From Anaerolineales bacterium (GTDB lineage Bacteria; Chloroflexota; Anaerolineae; Anaerolineales; E44-bin32), in NCBI GenBank assembly GCA_011772595.1, contig WVZH01000018.1, positions 9,476-30,304 on the forward strand: a DNA stretch of 20,829 nt, given 5' to 3'. Every line of letters starts with the position of its first letter. Positions within the stretch are counted from its first letter, which is position 1. This document shows positions 7,084 to 13,475 of the stretch, piece by piece. A model generated the notes under the pieces. It was not told the DNA's origin, ran no database searches, and saw only the letters and a program-made list of their open reading frames with translations. The position numbers were made by a program, and so were the translations under genes.

Positions 7084-7881
7084 TCACGGAACTCTTACGG
7101 AGGCGCGCACTGCGGCGCAGCGATTACAACCCATGCGATCACAAAGCAGCGCCCGAGGATCCTCTCGTATCCATCCCACCGTGACATGCGCCAAATCTCG
7201 AAGCGGAATCACCTCGAGCACCGTTTCACCGAGAGACGCTCTGCGGACAATGCCCTCCAGGTGATCGGTGATCGCCTGAAAGCCGTCTGAGCAACCGGGG
7301 AACCCTGGGCAAGAAACGATCCCTTCCCGAGTCAGCGCCCAGCGTAAGAACTGCCGACGTCCGGCTTTCATCTCGGCGTAATGCAGGCTTACGTTGACCG
7401 TGTGATCGACGCCGAGCAGCACGACATCAGCGTCGTATTCGGCCAGCCAATCAATGGGTGCCCAGGGTTGTTCGAGTGTTTGAGCATCGAGCGCTCCTGT
7501 GGCGTTCACCCCAATGAAGGATAAGATCGGATGAGTGGAGCGCTCTGCACCCGCCTGACGGCGTAAAGCTTCGGCGATGATTCCCATCTCCTCGTCGATC
7601 GGCATGTCTGGGCTGTAGATTTCTGCTGTGCGGTTCTGCTCAGTGTCTCCCCCATAAACGAGCGCGTTATCCGCTGGACCAACCGGCGGTGTGACCATTG
7701 TGCGGAAGGTGAAGGCCGGCATAATGACTGTGTCGCACGTGGACAGAAGAGCGCCGACAACTGTCTCCGCCCCGCCTGTAACAGACCCTAAAGAAGAGAG
7801 CGAGGCGTGCACGAGCACTCGGCTGTGCGCACCAAGTTCGAGGTTGCGGAAGGTGTTGATGAAATCGCGGTAGGAGAGCAT
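7084..7881 (-). CDS. AAC(3)-family aminoglycoside N-acetyltransferase-like protein
   Basis: Members of this family acetylate the 3-amino group of aminoglycosides with acetyl-CoA, but many chromosomal homologues are not proven resistance enzymes. The 265 residues show LVHASLSSLG (23-32), GGAETVVGAL (36-45), MPAFTF (54-59), STHP (115-118) with the conserved His117, and VSLHYAE (164-170) with His167 and Glu170, typical of the catalytic site. There are also C191-x5-C197 (CPGFPGC) and C247-x4-C252-x2-C255 near the C terminus, which could bind a metal. The ATG at 7881 has no ribosome site; only 10 nt separate it from the intergenic repeat at 7892. It is downstream of and co-directional with the enoyl-CoA hydratase gene. 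Without testing I would not call it a resistance gene. Confidence 0.87.
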   Translation of the reverse strand: MLSYRDFINTFRNLELGAHSRVLVHASLSSLGSVTGGAETVVGALLSTCDTVIMPAFTFRTMVTPPVGPADNALVYGGDTEQNRTAEIYSPDMPIDEEMGIIAEALRRQAGAERSTHPILSFIGVNATGALDAQTLEQPWAPIDWLAEYDADVVLLGVDHTVNVSLHYAEMKAGRRQFLRWALTREGIVSCPGFPGCSDGFQAITDHLEGIVRRASLGETVLEVIPLRDLAHVTVGWIREDPRALLCDRMGCNRCAAVRASVRVP

Positions 7882-7891
7882 TTTTTAAGAG

Positions 7892-7963
7892 ATAGGCACC
7901 TAGGCACTCAGGTACCAAGGCTAATCTATAAACGCCCAAGGTGCCCCAGCGCCACGGTGCCTG
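7892..7963. repeat. Intergenic repeat element (copy C)
   Basis: ATAGGCACCTAGGCACTCAGG begins at 7892 and its 18-bp core (7895-7912) is identical to the arm at 1444-1461. The right half is degenerate: two GGTGCC-type motifs at about 7939-7962 (AAGGTGCCCC and ACGGTGCCTG). It fills nearly the whole 82-bp gap between two minus-strand genes and ends at the stop codon of the enoyl-CoA hydratase gene. Confidence 0.65.
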
Positions 7964-8737
7964 TTACTTCCCCTTCCATTCCGGTTTTCGTTTCTCTATG
8001 AACGCTCGCATTCCCTCGGTCTTATCTTCGCTATTGAACAAGAAATAGAATGCCCTTCGTTCATCCGCGACCCCTTCCGCCAAGAAGGATTCAAAAGCCT
8101 GGTTGACCATTTCCTTGCCCAGCCGCACAGCCAAGGGCGCTCGGGTTGCGATCTCATTCGCTAAAGTGAGCGCTTCTTCAAGATACAACTCCTCGGGGAC
8201 GACGCGGTTCACGAGACCGAATCGAAACGCCTCATCTGCAGACAAGGTGCGGTTGTTGAGAATCATCTCCATGGCGATTGCTTTGCCGACTGCACGCGTC
8301 AGACGCTGTGTGCCACCCGCACCCGGGAAGACTCCGATGTTGACCTCAGGTTGTCCGAACTTCGCCGTTTCAGAGGCGACGATCATATCGCAAGCCATCG
8401 CCACTTCGTTCCCGCCACCCAGACACCAGCCCGAGACAGCGGCGATAACAGGCTTTCTCACCCGCCGAATGGTATCCAACGGCGTCAGGTAATCGTCTGT
8501 GAGCATATCGATCGCCGATGCGTCTGCCATCTCCTTAATATCTGCACCGGCGGCGAAGGCGCGCTCGTCTCCGGTAATCACAATCGCACCGACTTCAGGA
8601 TCTTCATCAAAAGCAATTAATGCTTGTGCCAGCTCTTCCATTACGGCGCGATTGAGGGCATTAAGCGCCTCCGGTCGATTCAATCGAATCAAGGCCACGT
8701 GCTCATGAACCTCGGTCTTCAGGATCGTATAGGACAT
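7964..8737 (-). CDS. Enoyl-CoA hydratase
   Basis: This enzyme should hydrate trans-2-enoyl-CoA to 3-hydroxyacyl-CoA in fatty acid beta-oxidation or a related acyl-CoA pathway. Of 257 residues, the oxyanion-hole segments are AFAAGADIKEM (60-70) and GWCLGGGNEVAM (103-114). Both catalytic glutamates of the classical hydratase are present, E111 (in GGGNE) and E131 (in FGQPE), followed by PGAGGTQRL. I start at ATG 8737 because AGGAGG lies 5 nt upstream; an earlier in-frame start at 8776 would overlap the preceding gene. It contrasts with the crotonase paralogue at 3550-4335, which lacks both glutamates. It lies 32 bp behind the HicB-DinB gene and probably shares its transcript. Confidence 0.93.
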   Translation of the reverse strand: MSYTILKTEVHEHVALIRLNRPEALNALNRAVMEELAQALIAFDEDPEVGAIVITGDERAFAAGADIKEMADASAIDMLTDDYLTPLDTIRRVRKPVIAAVSGWCLGGGNEVAMACDMIVASETAKFGQPEVNIGVFPGAGGTQRLTRAVGKAIAMEMILNNRTLSADEAFRFGLVNRVVPEELYLEEALTLANEIATRAPLAVRLGKEMVNQAFESFLAEGVADERRAFYFLFNSEDKTEGMRAFIEKRKPEWKGK

Positions 8738-8769
8738 AGAAGCCTCCTGGATCGCACGATTGCTCTTGG

Positions 8770-9450
8770 CTACCACTCCGGCAGCAACGTACGCAGTTTT
8801 TGAATGTGCTCAGTGTGGTCGCGCTCATGCCACAGCGTGCGCCGCATGACTTTACGCGCCGTCCACGTTTCCCCCGCAAGTGTCACGACACCTGTGAACT
8901 TGCTGAGCGAGGGTAAGCTTTCCAGCGTATGGTTTCGAACCTTCTCAAGTGCCTCGAAAGGATCTTCTGGAAACTCACTTTTAGGAAAGCCCAACCCCAA
9001 ACGATCAAGATACCAATGCTCAGCTCGGGCGACGTGCATCAATACACCTTGAATTGGCCAACGTTCCTCGGGGAATTCCCAATGCAGCTCATTCTCAGAC
9101 AGGCCACTAACTACGGACTTCAAATCATTGCGAGTTGCGATCAGCAACAATCTGTACTCCTCAAGCTCTGCCTTCACCAAGGGCGGACGATCGGAGGCGA
9201 AGAAGGCATTGACCTCGTATCCGTCTTCAAACTCCCAAGCACGAATCACCTCGGCGACGAGCATGGGGCCCGCCAAGCCGGAAATGTGAATGCCATGGCT
9301 CTCACACCAAATCATGAAGTGCTGGATTGTATCCGGGATCGCATAGATGGCCTTCTCGCGATCCGTATGGGAGGAATAACACCCGGGCAAATCGGGAACG
9401 TGAGCAATCCAACGCCGATCATTCTCTTCCGCGCAAACGATATAAGGCAT
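8770..9450 (-). CDS. HicB-like domain fused to DinB-like domain
   Basis: The 226-residue product has two parts. Residues 1 to about 60 match the HicB/UPF0150 antitoxin-like fold (IAHVPDLPGCYSSHTDREKAI at about 15-35). Residues from about 92 onward match a DinB/YfiT-like four-helix bundle, with candidate metal ligands H139 (VLMHVARAEH) and H208/H212 in WHERDH. DinB-like proteins bind a divalent metal and often serve as thiol-dependent transferases or hydrolases; HicB alone usually neutralises the HicA RNase. No HicA toxin is adjacent, so a toxin-antitoxin role is unlikely and the HicB part may be a substrate- or ligand-binding module. GGAG lies 4 nt before the ATG. No clear promoter was found close to the start. 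Confidence 0.85.
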   Translation of the reverse strand: MPYIVCAEENDRRWIAHVPDLPGCYSSHTDREKAIYAIPDTIQHFMIWCESHGIHISGLAGPMLVAEVIRAWEFEDGYEVNAFFASDRPPLVKAELEEYRLLLIATRNDLKSVVSGLSENELHWEFPEERWPIQGVLMHVARAEHWYLDRLGLGFPKSEFPEDPFEALEKVRNHTLESLPSLSKFTGVVTLAGETWTARKVMRRTLWHERDHTEHIQKLRTLLPEW

Positions 9451-9774
9451 TTTACTCCACCACCTACGCGCCCCTGGCGGGAACGCCTCGAACCCACTAT
9501 GCCCGTGACGATCCTAGGGTCAACACCGAGTCGATAACACCACTTGGCCTTGTCGGATCTAACGCAGGATCAAAGATCTGACCCCCTCGCTTCTCCTTTC
9601 GATCGAGCCTCCCATTTCCCACACCACAAGGCACTCGCCATCGACGCGAATATTATACGCCGCAAACTCCATGCACCCTCACCCTTGACATGCTACGATG
9701 CCTATTTCTGTGGTGATGTGGAACTCAAGCACACCACTCAGATTTCTTCGGAAACTGACGCAGAAGCCTAACGA
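9451..9774. other. Non-coding gap with weak repeat-like and promoter-like signals
   Basis: No credible gene is visible. Minus-strand TATAAT (9657-9652) would give a leader of about 195 nt for the HicB-DinB gene; its -35 is poor. At 9555-9586 GATC motifs recur (GGATCTAACGCAGGATC, then AAAGATC) beside GACCCCC. On the minus strand this reads GGGGGTCAGATCTTTGATCC, reminiscent of short repeats seen in other bacteria, but one copy alone cannot establish that. Confidence 0.35.
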
Positions 9775-10488
9775 TCATTCCGCACAGGTGGCAGGGACCT
9801 CACCGATGTGCTCCGCATTCACCTCCATCCCCAGGTAAGGCGATGGGTCGAGAGTATTGCGGATTTCCAGTTCGTTCATGAAATTACCTTGCCCGTCGTC
9901 TTTTACGATGGAGAAGTGTAAGTGCAGGCCGGTGGGATTATCGGGGTCTGCGGAGTAGTTTCCCTGGTAGCCCAGCACGGTGCCCGCCCGTACAAACAGC
10001 TCATGCGTGCCGGGCGGGAACGCCGGTGAGATGAATGAACCACCTTGGGCATCCGCCATGTGGGTATAGTATGCCCAAATCTGACGCTCCGGCTGTAGCG
10101 GATCGTTTGGAATGCGAATGATGATCGAAGAGCGCCAATCAGGCAGCCGTGTGAGATAACCATCATACGCAGCAATGACGGGCGTTTGCCCCAACCCATC
10201 AGGACCACTCGGGCCGAAGATATCCAGCCCCTGGTGCTGATGGCCAGGACGGAATGAATCCCCCCAGAAAAACCCAATGTAGCCATCGGTGGGTAGGATG
10301 AAGGGCGCATCGCCGCATCGCTCTCCGCTTTTTACCGTCCAATCTGCATGTCCTTCAGGGTCAGCCCAATATTGGCGTAAACGCACCATGCGCCCAGCCG
10401 CAGGTCGAAAACCCCGCAAGATCCAAAACAGCCCGACAATTGCCAGGACGATGGCGACAGATAGCCCCAAGCCAATCGGTCTCTTCAT
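9775..10488 (-). CDS. Membrane-anchored M23 family metallopeptidase
   Basis: This LytM-type zinc endopeptidase probably cleaves peptidoglycan cross-bridges outside the cytoplasmic membrane, or regulates enzymes that do. Residues about 5-25 form one hydrophobic segment (GLGLSVAIVLAIVGLFWIL) after a short basic start, so it is a signal anchor or uncleaved signal. The zinc-site motifs are H85-x3-D89 (HQGLD) and H189-L-H191 (HLHF), with YYTHM at 140-144 supplying H143. There is no LysM or SH3 cell-wall-binding domain. At 237 residues it is a compact single-domain form. It starts 9 bp after the YbaK-type gene stop, so the two are surely co-transcribed. Confidence 0.9.
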   Translation of the reverse strand: MKRPIGLGLSVAIVLAIVGLFWILRGFRPAAGRMVRLRQYWADPEGHADWTVKSGERCGDAPFILPTDGYIGFFWGDSFRPGHQHQGLDIFGPSGPDGLGQTPVIAAYDGYLTRLPDWRSSIIIRIPNDPLQPERQIWAYYTHMADAQGGSFISPAFPPGTHELFVRAGTVLGYQGNYSADPDNPTGLHLHFSIVKDDGQGNFMNELEIRNTLDPSPYLGMEVNAEHIGEVPATCAE

Positions 10489-10497
10489 CAGGCTTTT

Positions 10498-10992
10498 CTA
10501 GCGAGGATCTTGAGGCGTAGGTGGCGAGAGCAGGTCGATTTCAATTGCATTTGTGACGCGCGCGATTTCATGGGGTGAGACACGCACCAGTGTATCGATT
10601 CCACCGCCGCCTGCGTAGACCACGTCGCGATGTAATACCCTCTGGTCTACAAGCGTGGTTGGTTGTCCCTGTAAACCAAAAGGAGGCACCGCCCCGACAG
10701 GGTATCCTGTGATCGCCAACACCGTCGCAGCGTCGGCCAGTTTGACGCGTTTGCGTCCGACGCCGAAATGGGCCGCAATCGACCGTCGATCCACATTGTC
10801 TTTCCCACACGCAATCGCCATCACAGGTTCGCCAGCTACCAGGAAGAGCAACGTTTTAACGATGTTGTCCGGAGAGGTGCCTACGGCCATTGCCGCATCC
10901 TCGACCGTTGGTGTCTGGACAGGAAGAGAAAGCAGTTCGGCGGCAATTTGATGAGACTGAATATATTGGGTCAAATCCGTTGATGTCAACAA
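10498..10992 (-). CDS. YbaK/EbsC-type aminoacyl-tRNA deacylase
   Basis: YbaK-family proteins hydrolyse mischarged aminoacyl-tRNAs in trans, typically Cys-tRNA-Pro or Ala-tRNA-Pro. The 164 residues show TPTVEDAA (27-34), NIVKTLLF (43-50) with the conserved K46, GYPVGAVPPFG (96-106) and YAGGGG (126-131), all typical of the editing domain. Start choice is uncertain: no ATG is available. I prefer TTG at 10992 because GAGG lies 6 nt before it and the family usually begins near this point; a TTG at 11016 would add eight residues. The exact tRNA substrate cannot be told from sequence. It lies 9 bp upstream of the M23 peptidase gene and 61 bp downstream of the EthD-like gene, suggesting one transcript. 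Confidence 0.85.
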   Translation of the reverse strand: MLTSTDLTQYIQSHQIAAELLSLPVQTPTVEDAAMAVGTSPDNIVKTLLFLVAGEPVMAIACGKDNVDRRSIAAHFGVGRKRVKLADAATVLAITGYPVGAVPPFGLQGQPTTLVDQRVLHRDVVYAGGGGIDTLVRVSPHEIARVTNAIEIDLLSPPTPQDPR

Positions 10993-11053
10993 GGGACACC
11001 TCGTCTCCTGAGTCAAACGATCTCTTCAGAGGATTCCTAAAGCCTCTCTCCAT

Positions 11054-11371
11054 TCAACGCTTGAGGTCGTCCTCTAAATGCTCAGCGAAGCACAGCGTGA
11101 CTTCGTCGGCGGCAAAAGACATGAGAGCCACTCCCGCTGCCTGACCTTCCTGTGATGCCATGGCATCACGCATTGCCTGGGCGTCATCAAAATAGAATTC
11201 GTGCACCAGATGAAGATCGACCTCACCAGAGGGCCCTCCAGTGATCCTGCTTATGGCGACACGACGGAGCCCCGGCATCCTTTCTGCCGTACGTACGAAG
11301 TCTTGGCTCCAACGAGTTTCGAACTCAACGACGTTATCCGGCTGTCGGAACAGGAGCATCAATTTATGCAC
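11054..11371 (-). CDS. EthD-like dimeric alpha-beta barrel protein
   Basis: The 105-residue product fits the EthD family of ferredoxin-like, dimeric alpha/beta barrels: MHKLMLLFRQPDNVVEFETRW at the N terminus, MPGLRRVAISRI (32-43) and a C-terminal FAADEVTLCF. EthD was named from ether-degradation gene clusters, but most members have no known reaction. It probably acts in the cytoplasm as a small ligand-binding protein or enzyme. The start is GTG at 11371 with GGAGG 4 nt upstream. It is the first gene of the minus-strand EthD-YbaK-M23 group. An AT-rich segment at 11417-11426 upstream may hold promoters for both this gene and the divergent pilin gene. Confidence 0.8.
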   Translation of the reverse strand: MHKLMLLFRQPDNVVEFETRWSQDFVRTAERMPGLRRVAISRITGGPSGEVDLHLVHEFYFDDAQAMRDAMASQEGQAAGVALMSFAADEVTLCFAEHLEDDLKR

Positions 11372-11394
11372 GTACCCTCCTCATCCTACGCCAC

Positions 11395-11422
11395 TTGCCT
11401 GAAAATACGAAAGACCTATAAT
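11395..11422 (+). promoter_or_regulatory. Promoter for the Flp pilin gene
   Basis: TTGCCT (11395-11400) and TATAAT (11417-11422) are separated by 16 nt, a good sigma-70-type match on the plus strand. Transcription would start near 11429, giving the pilin gene a leader of about 57 nt. Confidence 0.6.
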
Positions 11423-11485
11423 ATTTTCTCACCCTAGAGAACTATTGAGCGCCGAAGAAGCGCACCACTATACTACTCATTGACA

Positions 11486-11659
11486 ATGAAACGATTATTG
11501 ACGCACAGGAACTTATATCCATATTTTGTTCCTCATGGCCAAGGGCTTGTAGAGTACGGGATGATCATCATCTTGGTTGCCATTGTGGTGGTAGTACTAC
11601 TGACATTGTTCGGCAAACAAGTGGGGAACATGTACAGCAACATCATCGCGAACATCTAA
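11486..11659 (+). CDS. Flp/Fap-type class IVb prepilin (orphan)
   Basis: This 57-residue product is a class IVb (Flp) prepilin, a subunit of tight-adherence pili. It has a leader MKRLLTHRNLYPYFVPHG, then QGLVEYG: a cut after G18 would put Glu at +5 and Tyr at +6, the defining Flp features. Residues 25-43 are continuously hydrophobic (GMIIILVAIVVVVLLTLFG), and a short tail KQVGNMYSNIIANI follows, typical of Chloroflexota Flp pilins. A prepilin peptidase would process it before assembly at the membrane. No clear ribosome site precedes the ATG; a TTG two codons earlier is possible. No tad/flp assembly genes, peptidase or secretin occur in the window, so its machinery must be elsewhere. A GAAAACG/CGTTTTC hairpin at 11693-11713 may end the transcript. 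Confidence 0.85.
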   Translation: MKRLLTHRNLYPYFVPHGQGLVEYGMIIILVAIVVVVLLTLFGKQVGNMYSNIIANI

Positions 11660-11692
11660 TCCTCGACCACCATGCCTATCTTTGTAGGAGAT

Positions 11693-11713
11693 GAAAACGC
11701 AACGCTCGTTTTC
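11693..11713 (+). terminator. Weak terminator-like hairpin after the pilin gene
   Basis: GAAAACG and CGTTTTC form a 7-bp stem with a 7-nt loop, 34 bp past the pilin stop. The T-run is inside the stem, so the call is tentative. The rest of 11714-11938 shows nothing I can assign. Confidence 0.35.
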
Positions 11714-11938
11714 GATTGGTAGGTCACACCACCCAGGATCCCGAAGTGCATGAAACTTGTCTGTCGCTATCGCCCGACAGGCATGAGCCGTACGCTCATC
11801 CCCTAACTCCTCAGAACCATTTTGGCAACGCACCCCCTACTCCCGAGTCGGAGTGAATCTCGAACCCAAATCCTAAACGCAGACTTTGAAACCGTCGCAT
11901 CCAATCCGTGCCTGCACCGAGTCTGTGCACTCAGTTCG

Positions 11939-12169
11939 CTAACCGATTGAATTGTCTTCACGACGAAGCTCACTATCATCTTCACTCTTGGTGACGTATG
12001 CTTTCATCCGCCGTGCAACTTCACGACGAGGCAACAAAATTCTCCGACCACATCCCAGGCATTTCAAACCGATGTCGGCACCCAACCGGACGACCACCCA
12101 ATCCGAGTTTCCACAGGGATGCGGTTTTCGTAAGCGCAGCACGTCCCCCATTCGCAACTCTGGCAACAT
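11939..12169 (-). CDS. DUF951 domain-containing protein
   Basis: DUF951 proteins are small, mostly from Firmicutes and Chloroflexota, and have no settled function; they are sometimes found near translation or chromosome-partition genes. The 76-residue product shows the core [15 protein letters not shown], then [10 protein letters not shown] and [14 protein letters not shown], with a CxxCG pair suggesting metal or nucleic-acid binding. I chose the ATG at 12169 because GAGG lies 6 nt upstream; a GTG at 12181 would add four residues. A -10 TATAAT on the minus strand at 12209-12204 gives a leader of about 28 nt. The gene diverges from the M50 protease gene, and the two promoters are near-mirror copies. 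The tail beyond about residue 60 is charged. Confidence 0.88.
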   Translation of the reverse strand: MLPELRMGDVLRLRKPHPCGNSDWVVVRLGADIGLKCLGCGRRILLPRREVARRMKAYVTKSEDDSELRREDNSIG

Positions 12170-12201
12170 CGTTGACCTCACGCCCAGAACGGCTCAGGCG
12201 C

Positions 12202-12215
12202 GCATTATACCACCC
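12202..12215 (-). promoter_or_regulatory. Extended -10 promoter of the DUF951 gene
   Basis: On the minus strand this reads GGGTGGTATAATGC: TATAAT with the TGG extended -10 motif. It is an exact inverted copy of the segment at 12286-12299. No -35 is evident, which extended -10 promoters can do without. Confidence 0.65.
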
Positions 12216-12285
12216 TGGTTCCTCTACCTTCCGATCAGATGACATTGTCCCCCAAAAGGTAGCCTTCAAGCAGATACACACGCGC

Positions 12286-12299
12286 GGGTGGTATAATGC
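12286..12299 (+). promoter_or_regulatory. Extended -10 promoter of the M50 gene
   Basis: GGGTGGTATAATGC contains TATAAT (12292-12297) preceded by TGG. The M50 ATG at 12305 begins 7 nt after the -10, about where transcription should start, so the mRNA is probably leaderless. An earlier ATG at 12296 overlaps the -10 box and cannot be in the transcript from this promoter. Confidence 0.7.
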
Positions 12300-12304
12300 T
12301 AGAC

Positions 12305-12943
12305 ATGTTGTTTTCATCTTTGCCACAATTACTTTTCCTGGCAATCACGATGGTGATTGCCCTTACGATACATGAGTTTGCTCACGCATGGACGGCCAAC
12401 CAACTCGGGGACGACACCCCACGTCTGAATGGACGCCTGACACTCAATCCTCTCGCACACCTCGATCTTTTGGGATCTCTTATGTTGCTCGTCGCAGGTT
12501 TTGGTTGGGCAAAGCCAGTTCCAGTCAACCCTTACGCACTACAACGCCGGACGCCGGCTGGGATGATGCTCGTCGCTGCCGCCGGTCCTTTCTCCAACTT
12601 GTTGCTCGCCATTCTGGCAGCGATTCCGTTCCGCATGGGGCTGTTCGACACACTGGGAGCCGTCCCTCAACTCACTCAATTGGCTGGGACTTTCCTGCTC
12701 CTTTTCATTCAAATTAACCTGATTTTGCTTTTCTTCAACCTGATCCCCATCTTTCCATTGGACGGCGAAAAGGTGGCAACCTATTTTCTCCCTCCTAATG
12801 GGCAGGATTTTCTTTACCGGATACGACCCTACGGTCCAATGATCCTAATGGGGCTCATTCTTGTTGGCCGTCTCACGGGATTCGATCTACTAGGCTTGCT
12901 TATCCAGACACCGACGCAAGCCGTGTTTAACCTACTTGTCTGA
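12305..12943 (+). CDS. Site-2 protease family (peptidase M50) membrane protein
   Basis: This intramembrane zinc protease probably cleaves membrane-bound regulators or remnant signal peptides. The 212 residues include the zinc motif H23-E24-F-A-H27 in the first membrane helix and N-L-I-P-I-F-P-L-D153-G in a later helix, which supplies the third zinc ligand. At least four to five hydrophobic segments are visible (about 8-26, 54-66, 88-108, 128-148, 177-190). It has no PDZ or CBS domain, matching the compact SpoIVFB-like/short M50 class. The start at 12305 follows the -10 box by 7 nt, indicating a leaderless mRNA. The HD-domain gene follows immediately, with the reading frames overlapping or separated by only 4 nt depending on its start. 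Confidence 0.9.
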   Translation: MLFSSLPQLLFLAITMVIALTIHEFAHAWTANQLGDDTPRLNGRLTLNPLAHLDLLGSLMLLVAGFGWAKPVPVNPYALQRRTPAGMMLVAAAGPFSNLLLAILAAIPFRMGLFDTLGAVPQLTQLAGTFLLLFIQINLILLFFNLIPIFPLDGEKVATYFLPPNGQDFLYRIRPYGPMILMGLILVGRLTGFDLLGLLIQTPTQAVFNLLV

Positions 12944-12947
12944 CAGC

Positions 12948-13466
12948 ATGAACCTTGCCTATCGGACAACCCAGTTTTTCCGCCTGCTCTTCGACAAGCC
13001 AGCGCCGCAGGACCTCAGCCTGGTCGAAGAGACTCTTTCACCCTCCCTCATGCATCTCTTCCGTGGGATGACCGCTGCGGATCAAACCCACGCCATCCGA
13101 GTCCTGCACACCTTGCTTGAACAAGGGCAGAGAGACCCATCGCTGCTCGCCGCGGCGCTGCTTCACGATGTCGGTAAATCACACGTACGACCTCGCTTAT
13201 GGGACAGGGTCGCAGTTGTCCTCGGTACTGCCATCGTCCCTAACGCAGTTCAGCGTTGGGGTCATGGAGAACACAAGGGTTGGCGTCGCCCCTTCATTAT
13301 CGCTGCCCGTCATCCCACCTGGGGCGCTGAGATGATCCTCGCTGCGGGTGGCTCACAGGAGTTGGCCACCTTGGTGTCTCGGCACCAAGATTCCCTAAAA
13401 GCGAAAACTGACACGCAGATCGACCAGCTTCTTCATCACCTTCAAGAAGCAGATGGAATGAATTGA
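12948..13466 (+). CDS. HD-domain phosphohydrolase-like protein
   Basis: HD-domain proteins are metal-dependent phosphohydrolases that act on nucleotides or signalling molecules. The 172 residues show H48 (THAIRVL), the H73-D74 pair in LLHDVGK, then HGEH and ARHP further on, an order typical of the superfamily. The substrate cannot be told. The ATG at 12948 has no clear ribosome site, and a TTG at 12936 would overlap the M50 gene by 8 bp; translation is probably coupled to M50. The stop at 13464-13466 overlaps the GAGG site of the next gene, so M50, HD and the TyrA-like gene form one tight operon. LWDRVAVVLGTAIVPNAVQRW between the motifs is hydrophobic and might associate with the membrane. 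Confidence 0.85.
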   Translation: MNLAYRTTQFFRLLFDKPAPQDLSLVEETLSPSLMHLFRGMTAADQTHAIRVLHTLLEQGQRDPSLLAAALLHDVGKSHVRPRLWDRVAVVLGTAIVPNAVQRWGHGEHKGWRRPFIIAARHPTWGAEMILAAGGSQELATLVSRHQDSLKAKTDTQIDQLLHHLQEADGMN

Positions 13467-13475
13467 GGTGTTGCC

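Noticed and set aside
7084..7881. Calling the AAC(3)-like gene an antibiotic resistance gene
   Set aside because: Family membership alone does not show resistance; the context is chromosomal housekeeping with no mobile element.
8929..9537. 202-aa plus-strand open frame
   Set aside because: Antisense to the HicB-DinB gene, which has clear domains and a good start.
9685..9713. Plus-strand TTGACA as a promoter
   Set aside because: No acceptable -10 at 15-19 nt spacing and no plus-strand gene downstream.
11597..11833. 78-aa minus-strand open frame
   Set aside because: Overlaps the pilin gene antisense and shows no family features.
11820..11900. tRNA-like GGGTTCGAG on the minus strand
   Set aside because: The flanking bases do not form a T-arm stem, and no acceptor or anticodon arm fits.
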